Origin: Clostridia bacterium
Lineage (GTDB): Bacteria > Bacillota_A > Clostridia > Christensenellales > Aristaeellaceae
Assembly (NCBI GenBank): GCA_017620455.1
Contig: JAFZQK010000055.1
Coordinates: 1 to 16,634 of the forward strand
Length of the DNA: 16,634 nt
Direction of reading: 5' to 3'
Of the stretch, positions 7,444 to 14,128 are shown in pieces (position 1 is the first letter of the stretch; each line of letters begins with the position of its first letter). Under the pieces are notes generated by a model. It did no database searches. It had not been told where the DNA came from and was given only the letters and a program-made list of their open reading frames with translations. A program made the translations under genes and the position numbers.

Positions 7444-7953
7444 ATGGAAAGACGCATCGAAACGGAACGGCTGATCCTCAGGCCCCTGCAGCCGGGGGAC
7501 GCCCGGGACGTATACGAGTTTGCCGGCGACCCGCGGGTGAACCGCTTCATGCCCTACGCGCTGTATACCGGCATAGAGCAGGCGCACCGGTGGATCGCTT
7601 CCCAGGGGGAGGACAGCGATGAATTTGCTTTCCAGCTCAAAAGCACCGGCAAGGTGATCGGCACCGGCAGCGTGGGCCTGGAGGAAAAGGACGGGCTGTA
7701 TCATCTGGGCTATAACCTGAACTATGATTACTGGGGCCGGGGCTACGCCACCGAGGCCGCCCGCGCCATGATCCGGTGGGCGTACGAATGCAAGGGCGCC
7801 CGGGATTTTTCGGCCAGCCGGGCAGTGGCAAACACGGCCTCCGGGCACGTGCTGGAAAAATGCGGCTTCCGGCCGGATCATTCCGGCCAATACAGCAAAT
7901 ACGACGGCAGCGAAACCTTCGACGCCATATACTATCGGCTGCACCTGGACTGA
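7444..7953 (+). CDS. RimJ/RimL-type GNAT N-acetyltransferase
   Basis: Predicted GNAT acetyltransferase of 169 residues, of the Acetyltransf_3 type that includes ribosomal-protein N-acetyltransferases and many of unknown substrate. It begins with the characteristic IETERLILRPLQPGDARDV, has a beta-strand region VIGTGSVGLEEKDGLYHLGY, motif A YDYWGRGYATEAARAMI, and the closing VANTASGHVLEKCGF that is typical of the family. The ATG at 7444 follows the permease stop by two bases, with GAGG (7435-7438) inside the end of the permease gene as ribosome-binding site, so it is translationally coupled or at least co-transcribed. It is the last gene of the plus-strand run. The target molecule cannot be told from the sequence. 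Confidence 0.88.
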   Translation: MERRIETERLILRPLQPGDARDVYEFAGDPRVNRFMPYALYTGIEQAHRWIASQGEDSDEFAFQLKSTGKVIGTGSVGLEEKDGLYHLGYNLNYDYWGRGYATEAARAMIRWAYECKGARDFSASRAVANTASGHVLEKCGFRPDHSGQYSKYDGSETFDAIYYRLHLD

Positions 7954-7964
7954 AATAAAAAAAG

Positions 7965-7988
7965 CCTCCAGGACGGCTTTCCTGGAGG
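7965..7988 (-). terminator. Rho-independent terminator of glyS
   Basis: Perfect 9-bp stem CCTCCAGGA (7965-7973) / TCCTGGAGG (7980-7988) with a six-base loop. Read on the minus strand it is followed by a run of seven T (7957-7963 on the plus strand are A). It lies downstream of the glycyl-tRNA synthetase stop and beyond a second hairpin. On the plus strand no T-tract follows it. Confidence 0.85.
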
Positions 7989-7996
7989 GGGCCGCG

Positions 7997-8034
7997 GGGG
8001 GACCGTTCTTTGGCTTCAAAAGGAACGGTCCCCC
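7997..8034. terminator. Second hairpin between convergent genes, possible plus-strand terminator
   Basis: Perfect 12-bp stem GGGGGACCGTTC (7997-8008) / GAACGGTCCCCC (8023-8034) with a 14-base loop. On the plus strand a run of five T follows after six bases (8041-8045), so it may end the transporter/GNAT transcript, though the spacing is poor. On the minus strand it lies between the glyS stop and the strong terminator. Confidence 0.5.
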
Positions 8035-8044
8035 TGCATGTTTT

Positions 8045-9433
8045 TCAGAACTGCTGCATGTCCTCGATGTACTGCTTGAGCTCGCTGACGGGGATGCGCT
8101 TCTGCTCCATGGTGTCCCGGTCGCGGACGGTGACGGTGCCGCTTTCCTCGGTTTCAAAGTCCACGGTGACGCACACGGGGGTACCGATCTCGTCCTGGCG
8201 GCGGTAGCGCTTGCCGATGGAGCCGGTTTCGTCGTAATCCACCATGAAATACCGGCTCAGCTCCTCGTGGATCTGGGTGGCCAGGCCGCCCAGCTTGTTT
8301 TTCTGCAGGGGCAGCACGGCGGCCTTGAAAGGCGCCAGGGCGGGATGCAGGTGCAGCACCGTGCGCACGTCGCCGCCCTCCAATTCCTCCTCGTCGTAGG
8401 CGTTGCACAGGAAGGCCAGGGCCGCCCGGTCCGCGCCCAGGGAGGGCTCGATCACGTAGGGAACGAAGCGCTCGTTGGTGACGGGGTCCATGTATTCCAT
8501 GGATTCGCCGCTGGTTTCCTGGTGCCGGGTCAAATCGTAATCCGTGCGGTCCGCGATGCCCCACAATTCGCCCCAGCCGAAGGGGAAGAGGTATTCAAAG
8601 TCCGTGGTGGCCTTGGAATAGAAGGCCAGCTCTTCCTTGCTGTGGTCCCGCAGGCGCAGGCTTTCTTCCCGGATGCCCAGTTTCAGCAGCCAATCCCGGC
8701 AGAAGGCGCGCCAGTATTCAAACCATTCCAGATCCGTGCCGGGCTTGCAGAAGAATTCCAGCTCCATCTGCTCGAATTCCCGGATGCGGAAGATAAAGTT
8801 GCCGGGGGTGATCTCGTTGCGGAAGGCCTTGCCCACCTGGGCCACGCCCATGGGCAGCTTGCGCCGGGTGGCCCGGACGATGTTCTTGAAGTTCACGAAA
8901 ATGCCCTGGGCCGTTTCGGGGCGCAGGTAGATTTCGTTGGAGGAATCCTCCGTGACGCCCTGATGGGTCTTGAACATAAGGTTGAACTTGCGGATGCCGG
9001 TAAAATCCTTCTTCCCGCAGGTGGGGCACACGATGCCCTTTTCCGCGATGAAGGATTCGTACTGCTCGTTGGTCCAGCCGTCGGCCTGGATGTCCTGGCC
9101 GTTCGCCTTTCCCCAGTCCTCGATCAGCTTGTCCGCCCGGAAGCGGGATTTGCAGGCCCGGCAGTCCATGAGGGGATCGTTGAAAGTGGCCACGTGGCCG
9201 GTGGCCACCCACACCATCCGGTTCATCAGGATGGCGCTGTCCAGCCCCACGTTGTATTTGCTCTCCTGCACGAACTTTTTGAGCCAGGCCTTTTTCACGT
9301 TGTTCTTGAATTCCACGCCCAGGGGGCCGTAATCCCAGCTATTGGCCAGGCCGCCGTAAATCTCGCTGCCCGGGAAAATAAAGCCCCGCACCTTGCACAG
9401 GGCCACCAGCTTGTCCATCGTCAATTCGCCCAT
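8045..9433 (-). CDS. glyS: Glycine--tRNA ligase, homodimeric (alpha2) class II type
   Basis: Charges tRNA-Gly with glycine in the cytoplasm; essential. The protein has 462 residues, the usual size of the bacterial homodimeric form, which replaces the separate alpha and beta subunits found in many bacteria. It starts [18 protein letters not shown], followed by [20 protein letters not shown]. Cys pairs CRAC (91-94) and CPTC (136-139) are seen in the insertion domain. The class II motif 2 region is FRNEITPG plus [11 protein letters not shown] (about 204-226), motif 3 is [10 protein letters not shown], and a C-terminal anticodon-binding domain starts around [16 protein letters not shown]. The ATG at 9433 is preferred: a longer frame reaches 9496, but those codons lie within the promoter. 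A GTG three codons earlier is possible. The gene has its own promoter and terminator, and the leader is too short for a T-box. Confidence 0.96.
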   Translation of the reverse strand: MGELTMDKLVALCKVRGFIFPGSEIYGGLANSWDYGPLGVEFKNNVKKAWLKKFVQESKYNVGLDSAILMNRMVWVATGHVATFNDPLMDCRACKSRFRADKLIEDWGKANGQDIQADGWTNEQYESFIAEKGIVCPTCGKKDFTGIRKFNLMFKTHQGVTEDSSNEIYLRPETAQGIFVNFKNIVRATRRKLPMGVAQVGKAFRNEITPGNFIFRIREFEQMELEFFCKPGTDLEWFEYWRAFCRDWLLKLGIREESLRLRDHSKEELAFYSKATTDFEYLFPFGWGELWGIADRTDYDLTRHQETSGESMEYMDPVTNERFVPYVIEPSLGADRAALAFLCNAYDEEELEGGDVRTVLHLHPALAPFKAAVLPLQKNKLGGLATQIHEELSRYFMVDYDETGSIGKRYRRQDEIGTPVCVTVDFETEESGTVTVRDRDTMEQKRIPVSELKQYIEDMQQF

Positions 9434-9467
9434 GACTTCCACGCACCTTCCAAAAAGATTTCGTTTC

Positions 9468-9496
9468 ATTATCGCCGTTTCCCCCGGATTTGTCAA
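9468..9496 (-). promoter_or_regulatory. Sigma-A promoter of glyS
   Basis: On the minus strand a perfect -35 box TTGACA (complement of 9491-9496) is separated by exactly 17 bases from the -10 box GATAAT (complement of 9468-9473). Transcription should start near 9461, leaving a leader of about 28 bases before the ATG at 9433. That is too short for a tRNA-sensing T-box riboswitch. Confidence 0.88.
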
Positions 9497-9528
9497 GCAG
9501 TCGGGAAAAATACGCCGGAGCGGAAAGC

Positions 9529-9569
9529 AAAAAGGGGAGCCGCCCTTCGCCGCCGAAGCGCGGTTCCCC
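9529..9569 (-). terminator. Rho-independent terminator of the leucine-rich-repeat gene
   Basis: On the minus strand, an imperfect hairpin with segments GGGGA/TCCCC, CCGC/GCGG and CTTCG/CGAAG around a GCGG loop (9534-9569) is followed by five T. It is placed 24 bases after the stop of the leucine-rich-repeat gene and before the glyS promoter, so it insulates glyS from upstream transcription. Confidence 0.75.
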
Positions 9570-9592
9570 CAAACGATCCGGCCATCTTCCGG

Positions 9593-10252
9593 TCAGTCGT
9601 TCAGCCAGTCCAGGCTATCGGTATAGGTGTATGCCAGGTTGTTTTCCTTGCAGTACTTCGCGGCATAGCTGTTCCGTGTTACAGTAAGGGTCAGGCTGTT
9701 GCACCCGAGAAACGTATAATCCCCGATGCTGGTCACGCTGTCCGGGATGGAGATGATGGTCAGGTTTTTGCGTCCGGAAAACGTATAATCCCCGATGATT
9801 CGGATTTCCTGGGGGATTTCATAGGCTTGTCTATCTATTTCCCCGAAATAGGAGACCAGGCGCTTTTCTGCTTTCTCAAATAGCGCGCCGTCGATCACCG
9901 CCAGCGTGGGATGATCCGGGGATACGCTGATTACGGATAGGTTTTCGCAGTATGCGAATGGATTTGCTCCGATCTTTACCACGCTGTCCGGGATCGTGAT
10001 CTCTGTCAGGTTGGAGCACCATGAAAACGCTCCTTCCCCGATGCCGGTCACGCTGTGTCCGTCGATTTCCGCCGGGACGGTCAGGCTTTCTGCGTCTCCT
10101 GAATACCCTGTGATTTCCGCCGTTCCGTCTTCCAGCAGGATGTATTTGTAACCCCCGCTGACAAGCGTTTCCGGCCCCTCCGTTTCCTCAGCCTGGGCGA
10201 AGAGGGGCAGGAGCAGCAGGCTGCACAGCAGACAGGCAAGCGTTTTTTTCAT
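9593..10252 (-). CDS. Secreted BspA-like leucine-rich-repeat protein
   Basis: Predicted exported protein of 219 residues. The ATG at 10252 is chosen because it opens a clear signal peptide (MKKTLACLLCSLLLLPLFAQA, cleavage near residue 21) and follows an AAAGGGGGG ribosome-binding site with about eight bases spacing. The frame is open upstream, but that part runs through the promoter. The mature part carries LRR_5/BspA-type repeats: IPDSVVKIGANPFAYCENL, IGEGAFSWCSNL, IPDSVTSIGDYTFLGCNSL, with the interruption LAVIDGALFEKAEKRLVSY common in this family. The end, RNSYAAKYCKENNLAY, is also family-typical. There is no LPXTG anchor or membrane tail, so it is either released or retained non-covalently. 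BspA-like proteins often take part in surface interactions and adhesion, but that role is not shown here. The gene looks less GC-rich than its neighbours and has its own promoter and terminator. Confidence 0.85.
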   Translation of the reverse strand: MKKTLACLLCSLLLLPLFAQAEETEGPETLVSGGYKYILLEDGTAEITGYSGDAESLTVPAEIDGHSVTGIGEGAFSWCSNLTEITIPDSVVKIGANPFAYCENLSVISVSPDHPTLAVIDGALFEKAEKRLVSYFGEIDRQAYEIPQEIRIIGDYTFSGRKNLTIISIPDSVTSIGDYTFLGCNSLTLTVTRNSYAAKYCKENNLAYTYTDSLDWLND

Positions 10253-10316
10253 TTTTTCTTCCCCCCTTTGCGGAATGGCACAGCAATTTTTTTGCATTCG
10301 CTCGAATCGTGTTTTC

Positions 10317-10345
10317 ATTATAATGAGGGATATGGAAAAAGTCAA
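10317..10345 (-). promoter_or_regulatory. Sigma-A promoter of the leucine-rich-repeat gene
   Basis: On the minus strand TTGACT (complement of 10340-10345) and a perfect TATAAT (complement of 10317-10322) are 17 bases apart. Transcription should start near 10310, giving a leader of about 58 bases. The -35 box begins five bases after the stop codon of the upstream L,D-transpeptidase gene. Confidence 0.88.
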
Positions 10346-10350
10346 TTTTA

Positions 10351-11004
10351 TCAGTCGAAGGGGATCATTCCCAGGGCCTGCTGCAGCGCCGGGTCCGCCG
10401 CGTCCCCCGGGGGCAGGCCCAGCGCCCTCCGGGCGGCGGCCACCGCCTTTTTTGTGGCCGGGCCGAAGGACCCGTCCGCCCCGCCCCAGAGAAAGCCCCT
10501 TTGGATCAGCCGGAGCTGGAGCTGCCTTACGTCCGCCCCCCGGTCGCCCTCCCGAAGCGTGCGCACGCCCCAGTTCAGCGGCCCGTACGGCCCGCCCTCG
10601 ATCACTACCCGGGCGCCGTTGGGCACCAGATCATACAGCGCCTCGGCGTTTTTCACATTCAGCCGGATGCAGCCGTGGGACGCGGCGCTGCCGATGGACT
10701 CGGGGCGGTTGGTGCCGTGGATGCCGTAGCTGCCCCAGGGCACGTTCAGCCCCAGGAACCGGGTGCCGAAGCCCGAAAGCTCCGTGGCAAAGCGGTGGGT
10801 GACGCGGAACACGCCGATGGGCGAGGGCGTGGAGCGCTTCCCGGCGGCGATGGGGTAAACGGAAACGGGGCGGCCGTCCCGGTATACCGTCAGGCGCATG
10901 CTGTCCAATTCGATCCAGACCAGCGTGCCCCGGGGCCCCTCCGAGGCCTGCGCCGGCCAGGCCAGCAGCCACAGCGCCAATGTCCATGCCAGGATCCTGC
11001 CCAT
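10351..11004 (-). CDS. L,D-transpeptidase (YkuD) with C-terminal peptidoglycan-binding domain
   Basis: Predicted exported cell-wall enzyme of 217 residues that forms 3-3 cross-links in peptidoglycan or attaches substrates to it. The ATG at 11004 follows GGAGGG (complement of 11011-11016) by six bases and starts a signal peptide with likely cleavage after WPAQA (residue 20). The YkuD domain (about 25-137) holds the catalytic pattern IHGTNRPESIG then SHGCIRL: His96, Ser109, His110, Gly111 and the nucleophile Cys112 are all present. Residues 150-211 form a PG_binding_1 module (LREGDRGADVRQLQLRLIQRG, DGSFGPATKKAVAA). This order, catalytic domain first and wall-binding domain last, is less usual than the reverse. 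The gene is divergent from the thioesterase operon. No terminator is visible between it and the downstream leucine-rich-repeat promoter. Confidence 0.92.
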   Translation of the reverse strand: MGRILAWTLALWLLAWPAQASEGPRGTLVWIELDSMRLTVYRDGRPVSVYPIAAGKRSTPSPIGVFRVTHRFATELSGFGTRFLGLNVPWGSYGIHGTNRPESIGSAASHGCIRLNVKNAEALYDLVPNGARVVIEGGPYGPLNWGVRTLREGDRGADVRQLQLRLIQRGFLWGGADGSFGPATKKAVAAARRALGLPPGDAADPALQQALGMIPFD

Positions 11005-11030
11005 TGCCGTCCCTCCCCGGACAGGATATG

Positions 11031-11070
11031 CCCGCGCCGCCCCGGGCATGCCCTTGCGCCGGGGCGCGGG
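11031..11070. repeat. GC-rich inverted repeat between divergent promoters
   Basis: CCCGCGCC (11031-11038) and GGCGCGGG (11063-11070) form a perfect 8-bp inverted repeat. Inside it lies the 10-base perfect palindrome GGGCATGCCC (11044-11053), directly before the -35 box of the thioesterase operon. It could be an operator or a leader hairpin for the L,D-transpeptidase mRNA. The high GC content makes chance pairing possible. Confidence 0.4.
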
Positions 11071-11082
11071 ATCGGATATAAT
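11054..11082 (+). promoter_or_regulatory. Sigma-A promoter of the thioesterase-GNAT-hydrolase operon
   Basis: TTGCGC (11054-11059) and a perfect TATAAT (11077-11082) are separated by 17 bases, so transcription should start near 11089, leaving a leader of about 20 bases. The -35 box matches at its first three positions only. The same AT-rich spot read on the minus strand (TATTAT, complement of 11078-11083) might serve the L,D-transpeptidase gene, but no good -35 box accompanies it. Confidence 0.75.
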
Positions 11083-11107
11083 AGGAAAAAACGGCGGAGG
11101 GAACACC

Positions 11108-11554
11108 ATGACGGAAATCACATCCAGCGTGCAGATCGTGATGCCCCAGCACTGCAACGGCTATCAGACGCCCCGGCTTTTCGGCGGGCAGCTGATGGCC
11201 TGGATCGACGTGATCGGCGCGGTGGCGGCCCGGCGGTTCGCCCACTGCGCGGTGACCACGGTGTGCGTGGACCATTTGGATTTCATCGCCCCGGCCCACC
11301 TGAACGACACCGTGGTGCAGGAGGCCCGGGTCACCTGGGCGGGCCGCACCAGCATGGAGGTGCGGGTGGACAGCTTTGTGGAAAAGCTCAACGGCAAGCG
11401 GGAAATGGTGAACCGCGCCTACGCCGTGTACGTGGCCCTGGACGCGGATGAAAACCCCGCCCCCGTGGTGCCCGCCTTCACCCCGGAGGGGGAGGAAGAG
11501 GAAAAGGAATACGCCGCCGCCGTGGAGCGCCGGAAGATCCGGCTGGGGAGATGA
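11108..11554 (+). CDS. Hotdog-fold acyl-CoA thioesterase (YciA/BFIT type)
   Basis: Predicted cytoplasmic acyl-CoA hydrolase of 148 residues, which releases free acid and coenzyme A; chain-length preference is unknown. The ATG at 11108 is preceded by GGAGG (11096-11100) at seven bases. Family features are MPQHCNGYQTPRLFGGQLMA, where the FGGQLMAWID stretch is the hallmark of the hotdog central helix, followed by VTTVCVDHLDFIAPAHLNDT and VTWAGRTSMEVRV. In most relatives the first motif reads N-x-x-G-x-L-F-G-G, and here the Asn and Gly of HCNGY are present. The C-terminus is acidic (PEGEEEEKEY). It is the first gene of a three-gene operon; the next gene starts four bases after its stop. Confidence 0.9.
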   Translation: MTEITSSVQIVMPQHCNGYQTPRLFGGQLMAWIDVIGAVAARRFAHCAVTTVCVDHLDFIAPAHLNDTVVQEARVTWAGRTSMEVRVDSFVEKLNGKREMVNRAYAVYVALDADENPAPVVPAFTPEGEEEEKEYAAAVERRKIRLGR

Positions 11555-11558
11555 CGGA

Positions 11559-12104
11559 ATGGATCAGATCAGGCTGACTGCCCCCGCCCCGGAACACGAA
11601 AGCGAGGTCTGGGCCATGCGGCGGGAGCTTATGGAAGCCCGCGACCCGGACAGCTTCGCCGGCTGCGCGGGCCTGGAGGAATGCGAAAGCTACGGCGCGT
11701 GGCTGGAACGCCTCCGGCTGGGGGAAAACCCCGCCACCGTGCCGGAGGGCCGCGTGTCCGCTTCGGTGTATCTCGCCCTGCGGGAGAGCGACCGCCGGAT
11801 CGTGGGGATCATCGATCTGCGCCACCACATCGACCACCCCATCCTGGGCTCCTGGGGCGGGCATATCGGTTACAGCATCAGGCCCTCGGAACGGGGGAAG
11901 GGCTACGCGCCCCGGATGCTGCGCCTGTGCGTGGAAAAGGCGCGGGAACGGGGCATCCCGCGGGTGCTGGTCACCTGCCACACGTGGAATACGAAAAGCG
12001 AACGCACCATCCTGCGCTGCGGCGGCGTGCTGGAAAACGAGATCGCCACCGACGGTGGCACCGTTCGGCGGTACTGGATAAACACGGAAAGCGCTTCCGT
12101 TTGA
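11559..12104 (+). CDS. GNAT-family acetyltransferase, COG3981-like
   Basis: Predicted acetyl-CoA-dependent acetyltransferase of 181 residues; substrate unknown. The ATG at 11559 lies four bases after the thioesterase stop, with GGGGAG (11545-11550) at eight bases as ribosome-binding site inside the previous gene. Typical features of this group are SASVYLALRESDRRIVGIIDLRHHI, GSWGGHIGYSIRPSERGKGYAPRML (motif A, residues about 98-121, with the acetyl-CoA loop ERGKGYA), LVTCHTWNTKSERTILRCGG (motif B) and the end GTVRRYWI, which relatives share. It is co-transcribed with the thioesterase and the hydrolase that follows after 23 bases. There is no evidence for a common substrate. Confidence 0.9.
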   Translation: MDQIRLTAPAPEHESEVWAMRRELMEARDPDSFAGCAGLEECESYGAWLERLRLGENPATVPEGRVSASVYLALRESDRRIVGIIDLRHHIDHPILGSWGGHIGYSIRPSERGKGYAPRMLRLCVEKARERGIPRVLVTCHTWNTKSERTILRCGGVLENEIATDGGTVRRYWINTESASV

Positions 12105-12127
12105 TTCGTAAAAAGGAGAGAACAAAA

Positions 12128-13111
12128 ATGCTGAAGGACAAAACGCTGGGGCAGCTGCTGGAAGACCCCAGGATCGCCCCGATCGCCCCGGAGGCCATCA
12201 GCAAGTGGGATCTGTCCAAAGAGGAGTTCTATCGCTGGACGCTGCAGGAAATCGCCGACCGGATGGGATGGCGCAATCTGGAGCGCGGCTTCGTCCGGCT
12301 GTTTGAGGCGGCGGACAGGGGAGAATATTATTATAAGCTGTACACAGAGGAAGAAAGAAAAGCCGATCCCGCCAGGGAAAGCGCCAGCATCGTCCATTTC
12401 CCATCTTCCGACCCGGCGGCGGATGGGCGGCCCTTCGTCCTGCTGGTGCCCGGGGGCGGGTTCGTGAACGTATGGAACCTGACGGAGGGTTGGCCGGTGG
12501 CCCGGATCTTCAACGAACTGGGCTATCATGTGTTCATCCTGACTTACCGGGTGAAGGCGGACGGAGCGGCGGTGCTGGCCATGGAGGACATGGCCCGGGC
12601 CTTGCGGATCATCGCGTCGCGGAAGGACGAATTCCGCGTTCGGCCGGAAAGCTATATCACCTGCGGGTTTTCCGCCGGCGGATATCTGGTGTGCCTCTGG
12701 AATACGGAAAAGGGATATCCCGCCTTCGGTCTGCCGAAGCCGCAGGCCTGCTTCCCGGTGTATCCCGTCACGTCCTACCGGCTGATGGACGCCGAAGAAT
12801 GGGACGAAGGGGAGGACAAGGACGCCTTCGCCCGCGCCGGCGTGGGCTGCACCATGCAGGAGGCCTGCGAAAGCTGCTTTGAAATCCCGCAGCACGTGGA
12901 GGGCTTTCCGCCTACTGCGATTTTTGCCACGGCGCAGGATCAATTGGTGGACCCGGAGCATTCCCGGGCGCTGGCCCGGGCCCTGGGGGAAGAGGGCATC
13001 CCCTGCCGGCTGGAAATCGGCCCCACCGGCGGGCACGGCTTTGCCGACGGCGCGGGCATGTGCATGGAGGGCTGGCCGAAGCGCGCCGTGGAATGGTACG
13101 AACGGTTGTGA
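12128..13111 (+). CDS. Alpha/beta-hydrolase, BD-FAE/esterase-lipase type
   Basis: Predicted cytoplasmic serine hydrolase of 327 residues, probably a carboxylester hydrolase; no signal peptide is visible. The ATG at 12128 follows AGGAG (12114-12118) by nine bases. The fold begins at about residue 101 with RPFVLLVPGGGFVNV, where PGGG replaces the more common HGGG oxyanion motif. The nucleophile is Ser182 in CGFSAGG, the acid is likely Asp271 or Asp275 (ATAQDQLVDPEH), and the base is His303 in GPTGGHGFADG. The first hundred residues (KTLGQLLEDPRIAPIAPEAI, helical and charged) form an extension found in some members of this esterase group. It is the last gene of the operon and is followed closely by a terminator. 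Natural substrate unknown; acetyl or feruloyl esters are possibilities only by family. Confidence 0.88.
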   Translation: MLKDKTLGQLLEDPRIAPIAPEAISKWDLSKEEFYRWTLQEIADRMGWRNLERGFVRLFEAADRGEYYYKLYTEEERKADPARESASIVHFPSSDPAADGRPFVLLVPGGGFVNVWNLTEGWPVARIFNELGYHVFILTYRVKADGAAVLAMEDMARALRIIASRKDEFRVRPESYITCGFSAGGYLVCLWNTEKGYPAFGLPKPQACFPVYPVTSYRLMDAEEWDEGEDKDAFARAGVGCTMQEACESCFEIPQHVEGFPPTAIFATAQDQLVDPEHSRALARALGEEGIPCRLEIGPTGGHGFADGAGMCMEGWPKRAVEWYERL

Positions 13112-13120
13112 ACGATCAAA

Positions 13121-13157
13121 AGGCTCCCGGCGCTTTTCAGCGCCGGAAGCCTTTTTT
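13121..13157 (+). terminator. Rho-independent terminator, possibly bidirectional
   Basis: A 13-bp stem with one mismatch, AGGCTCCCGGCGC (13121-13133) / GCGCCGGAAGCCT (13140-13152), loop TTTTCA, is followed by T6 (13152-13157). It ends the thioesterase operon. On the minus strand the same hairpin is followed by TTTT, so it may also stop the convergent AraC-type gene, which ends at 13177. Confidence 0.88.
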
Positions 13158-13176
13158 ATTTTCGGGGCCGGAGCGG

Positions 13177-14019
13177 TCAGCCCCTGCTTCTTTTGACGGG
13201 AATGCAGATCTCGCTCACATAATCCCGGGCGGACGGGTCTCCGGGCAGGTAGTTTTCAAGATCGTAATCGGGGATCAATTCGTACTCTGAAACGGGCAGC
13301 CATTCCTTGTAGATCCTTTCCCACATGGCCTGGATCGCCTTGGGGACCGGCCCGACGCACTTGAAAACCGCCCAGGTGTAAGCGGGGATGTGGAGGATCT
13401 CGAAGCCCTCCGGCACGCCTTCCGCGTCGGAGGCTTTGCAGCCGATGCCGTAGCGGAACCCGTCGCCGTCCGTTTTCTGCTGGGCGCATACGCCCAGATA
13501 CCCCGGGATCCTGCGGTACGCTTCATTGGCGTAATACGCATCCCAGAATTTGGGGATCTCCTGATTGCCGGTCTCGGCGTGAAACTCTTTCGCGTGCACC
13601 AGCAGGTCCATTTCTTCCCATTTTTCGATCCTGTACTCCATGATGCAGCCTCCTTCAATCGTGATCCGGACGGTGAACCGGTTCATGAACTGGATGGGGC
13701 TTCCTTTTTTGACCTGCATCGGCGACACGCCGTGAAACCTTGTGAAAGCCTTCGCAAAGCTTTCCGGCGAATCATAGCCGTACTTCATCGCCACGTCGAT
13801 GACTTTTTCTTCCCCGTTCATCAGGTCTGCCCCGGCCTGGGAAAGGCGCCTCTTCCGCAGGTATTCCGCCGGGGACATATCCGTCAGCAGGGAAAACGCC
13901 CTGTGGAAATGAAACGCCGAAAGATGCACGTGCTCCGCGATGTCCGCAAGCGTGATTCCGTCGGTCAGGTGGTCCTCCATGCAGGCGATGGCCTGATTGA
14001 TGGTTTTGATCCAGTCCAT
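13177..14019 (-). CDS. AraC-family regulator with C-terminal GyrI-like effector-binding domain
   Basis: Predicted cytoplasmic DNA-binding regulator of 280 residues with Rob/TetD-like architecture: DNA-binding domain first, ligand domain last. Residues 1-105 hold two helix-turn-helix units (TLADIAEHVHLSAFHFHRAF near 23-42, and VIDVAMKYGYDSPESFAKAF near 73-92) and the family end FHGVSP. From about 127 (MEYRIEKWEEMDLLVHAKEF) to the end lies a GyrI/AraE_bind-type fold, with EGFEILHIPAYTWAVFKCVG typical of multidrug-sensing domains. The ATG at 14019 follows AGGAGG (14028-14033) at eight bases. Its own upstream region has an inverted repeat (14052-14084) that may be an operator. It faces the esterase operon convergently and has no clear target gene next to it. 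Effector unknown. Confidence 0.9.
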   Translation of the reverse strand: MDWIKTINQAIACMEDHLTDGITLADIAEHVHLSAFHFHRAFSLLTDMSPAEYLRKRRLSQAGADLMNGEEKVIDVAMKYGYDSPESFAKAFTRFHGVSPMQVKKGSPIQFMNRFTVRITIEGGCIMEYRIEKWEEMDLLVHAKEFHAETGNQEIPKFWDAYYANEAYRRIPGYLGVCAQQKTDGDGFRYGIGCKASDAEGVPEGFEILHIPAYTWAVFKCVGPVPKAIQAMWERIYKEWLPVSEYELIPDYDLENYLPGDPSARDYVSEICIPVKRSRG

Positions 14020-14051
14020 CCGGTCTCCCTCCTTTCACGGTTGATGATAAG

Positions 14052-14084
14052 GCAATCCGCGGGAAAAATCCTGTTCCGGATTGC
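14052..14084. promoter_or_regulatory. Inverted repeat upstream of the AraC-type gene, candidate operator
   Basis: GCAATCCG (14052-14059) and CGGATTGC (14077-14084) are perfect 8-bp inverted arms separated by 17 bases, 33-65 bases before the start codon. A possible -10 box TATCAT (complement of 14044-14049) would place the repeat over a poor -35 region, as expected for an activated or autoregulated promoter. No consensus -35 box is present, so this is tentative. Confidence 0.4.
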
Positions 14085-14096
14085 TTTGTTTTGTCC

Positions 14097-14128
14097 GTAA
14101 AAGCGCCGGGGAAAGGCGCGGCCTTTAC
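14097..14128 (-). terminator. Hairpin at the end of the M32 carboxypeptidase gene, weak terminator candidate
   Basis: GTAAA/TTTAC and GCGCC/GGCGC pair around a seven-base loop with a small internal loop (14097-14128). It overlaps the stop codon of the carboxypeptidase gene and lacks a convincing downstream T-run on the minus strand. It may slow rather than stop transcription into the AraC-type gene. Confidence 0.35.

Noticed and set aside
9434..9592. T-box riboswitch upstream of glyS
   Set aside because: The predicted transcript leader is only about 28 bases, and the only hairpin with a T-run further upstream belongs to the preceding gene.
8267..9883. A 538-residue plus-strand open frame opposite glyS
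   Set aside because: It is the antisense of a highly conserved synthetase, crosses the glyS promoter and the terminator region, and shows no recognisable domain.
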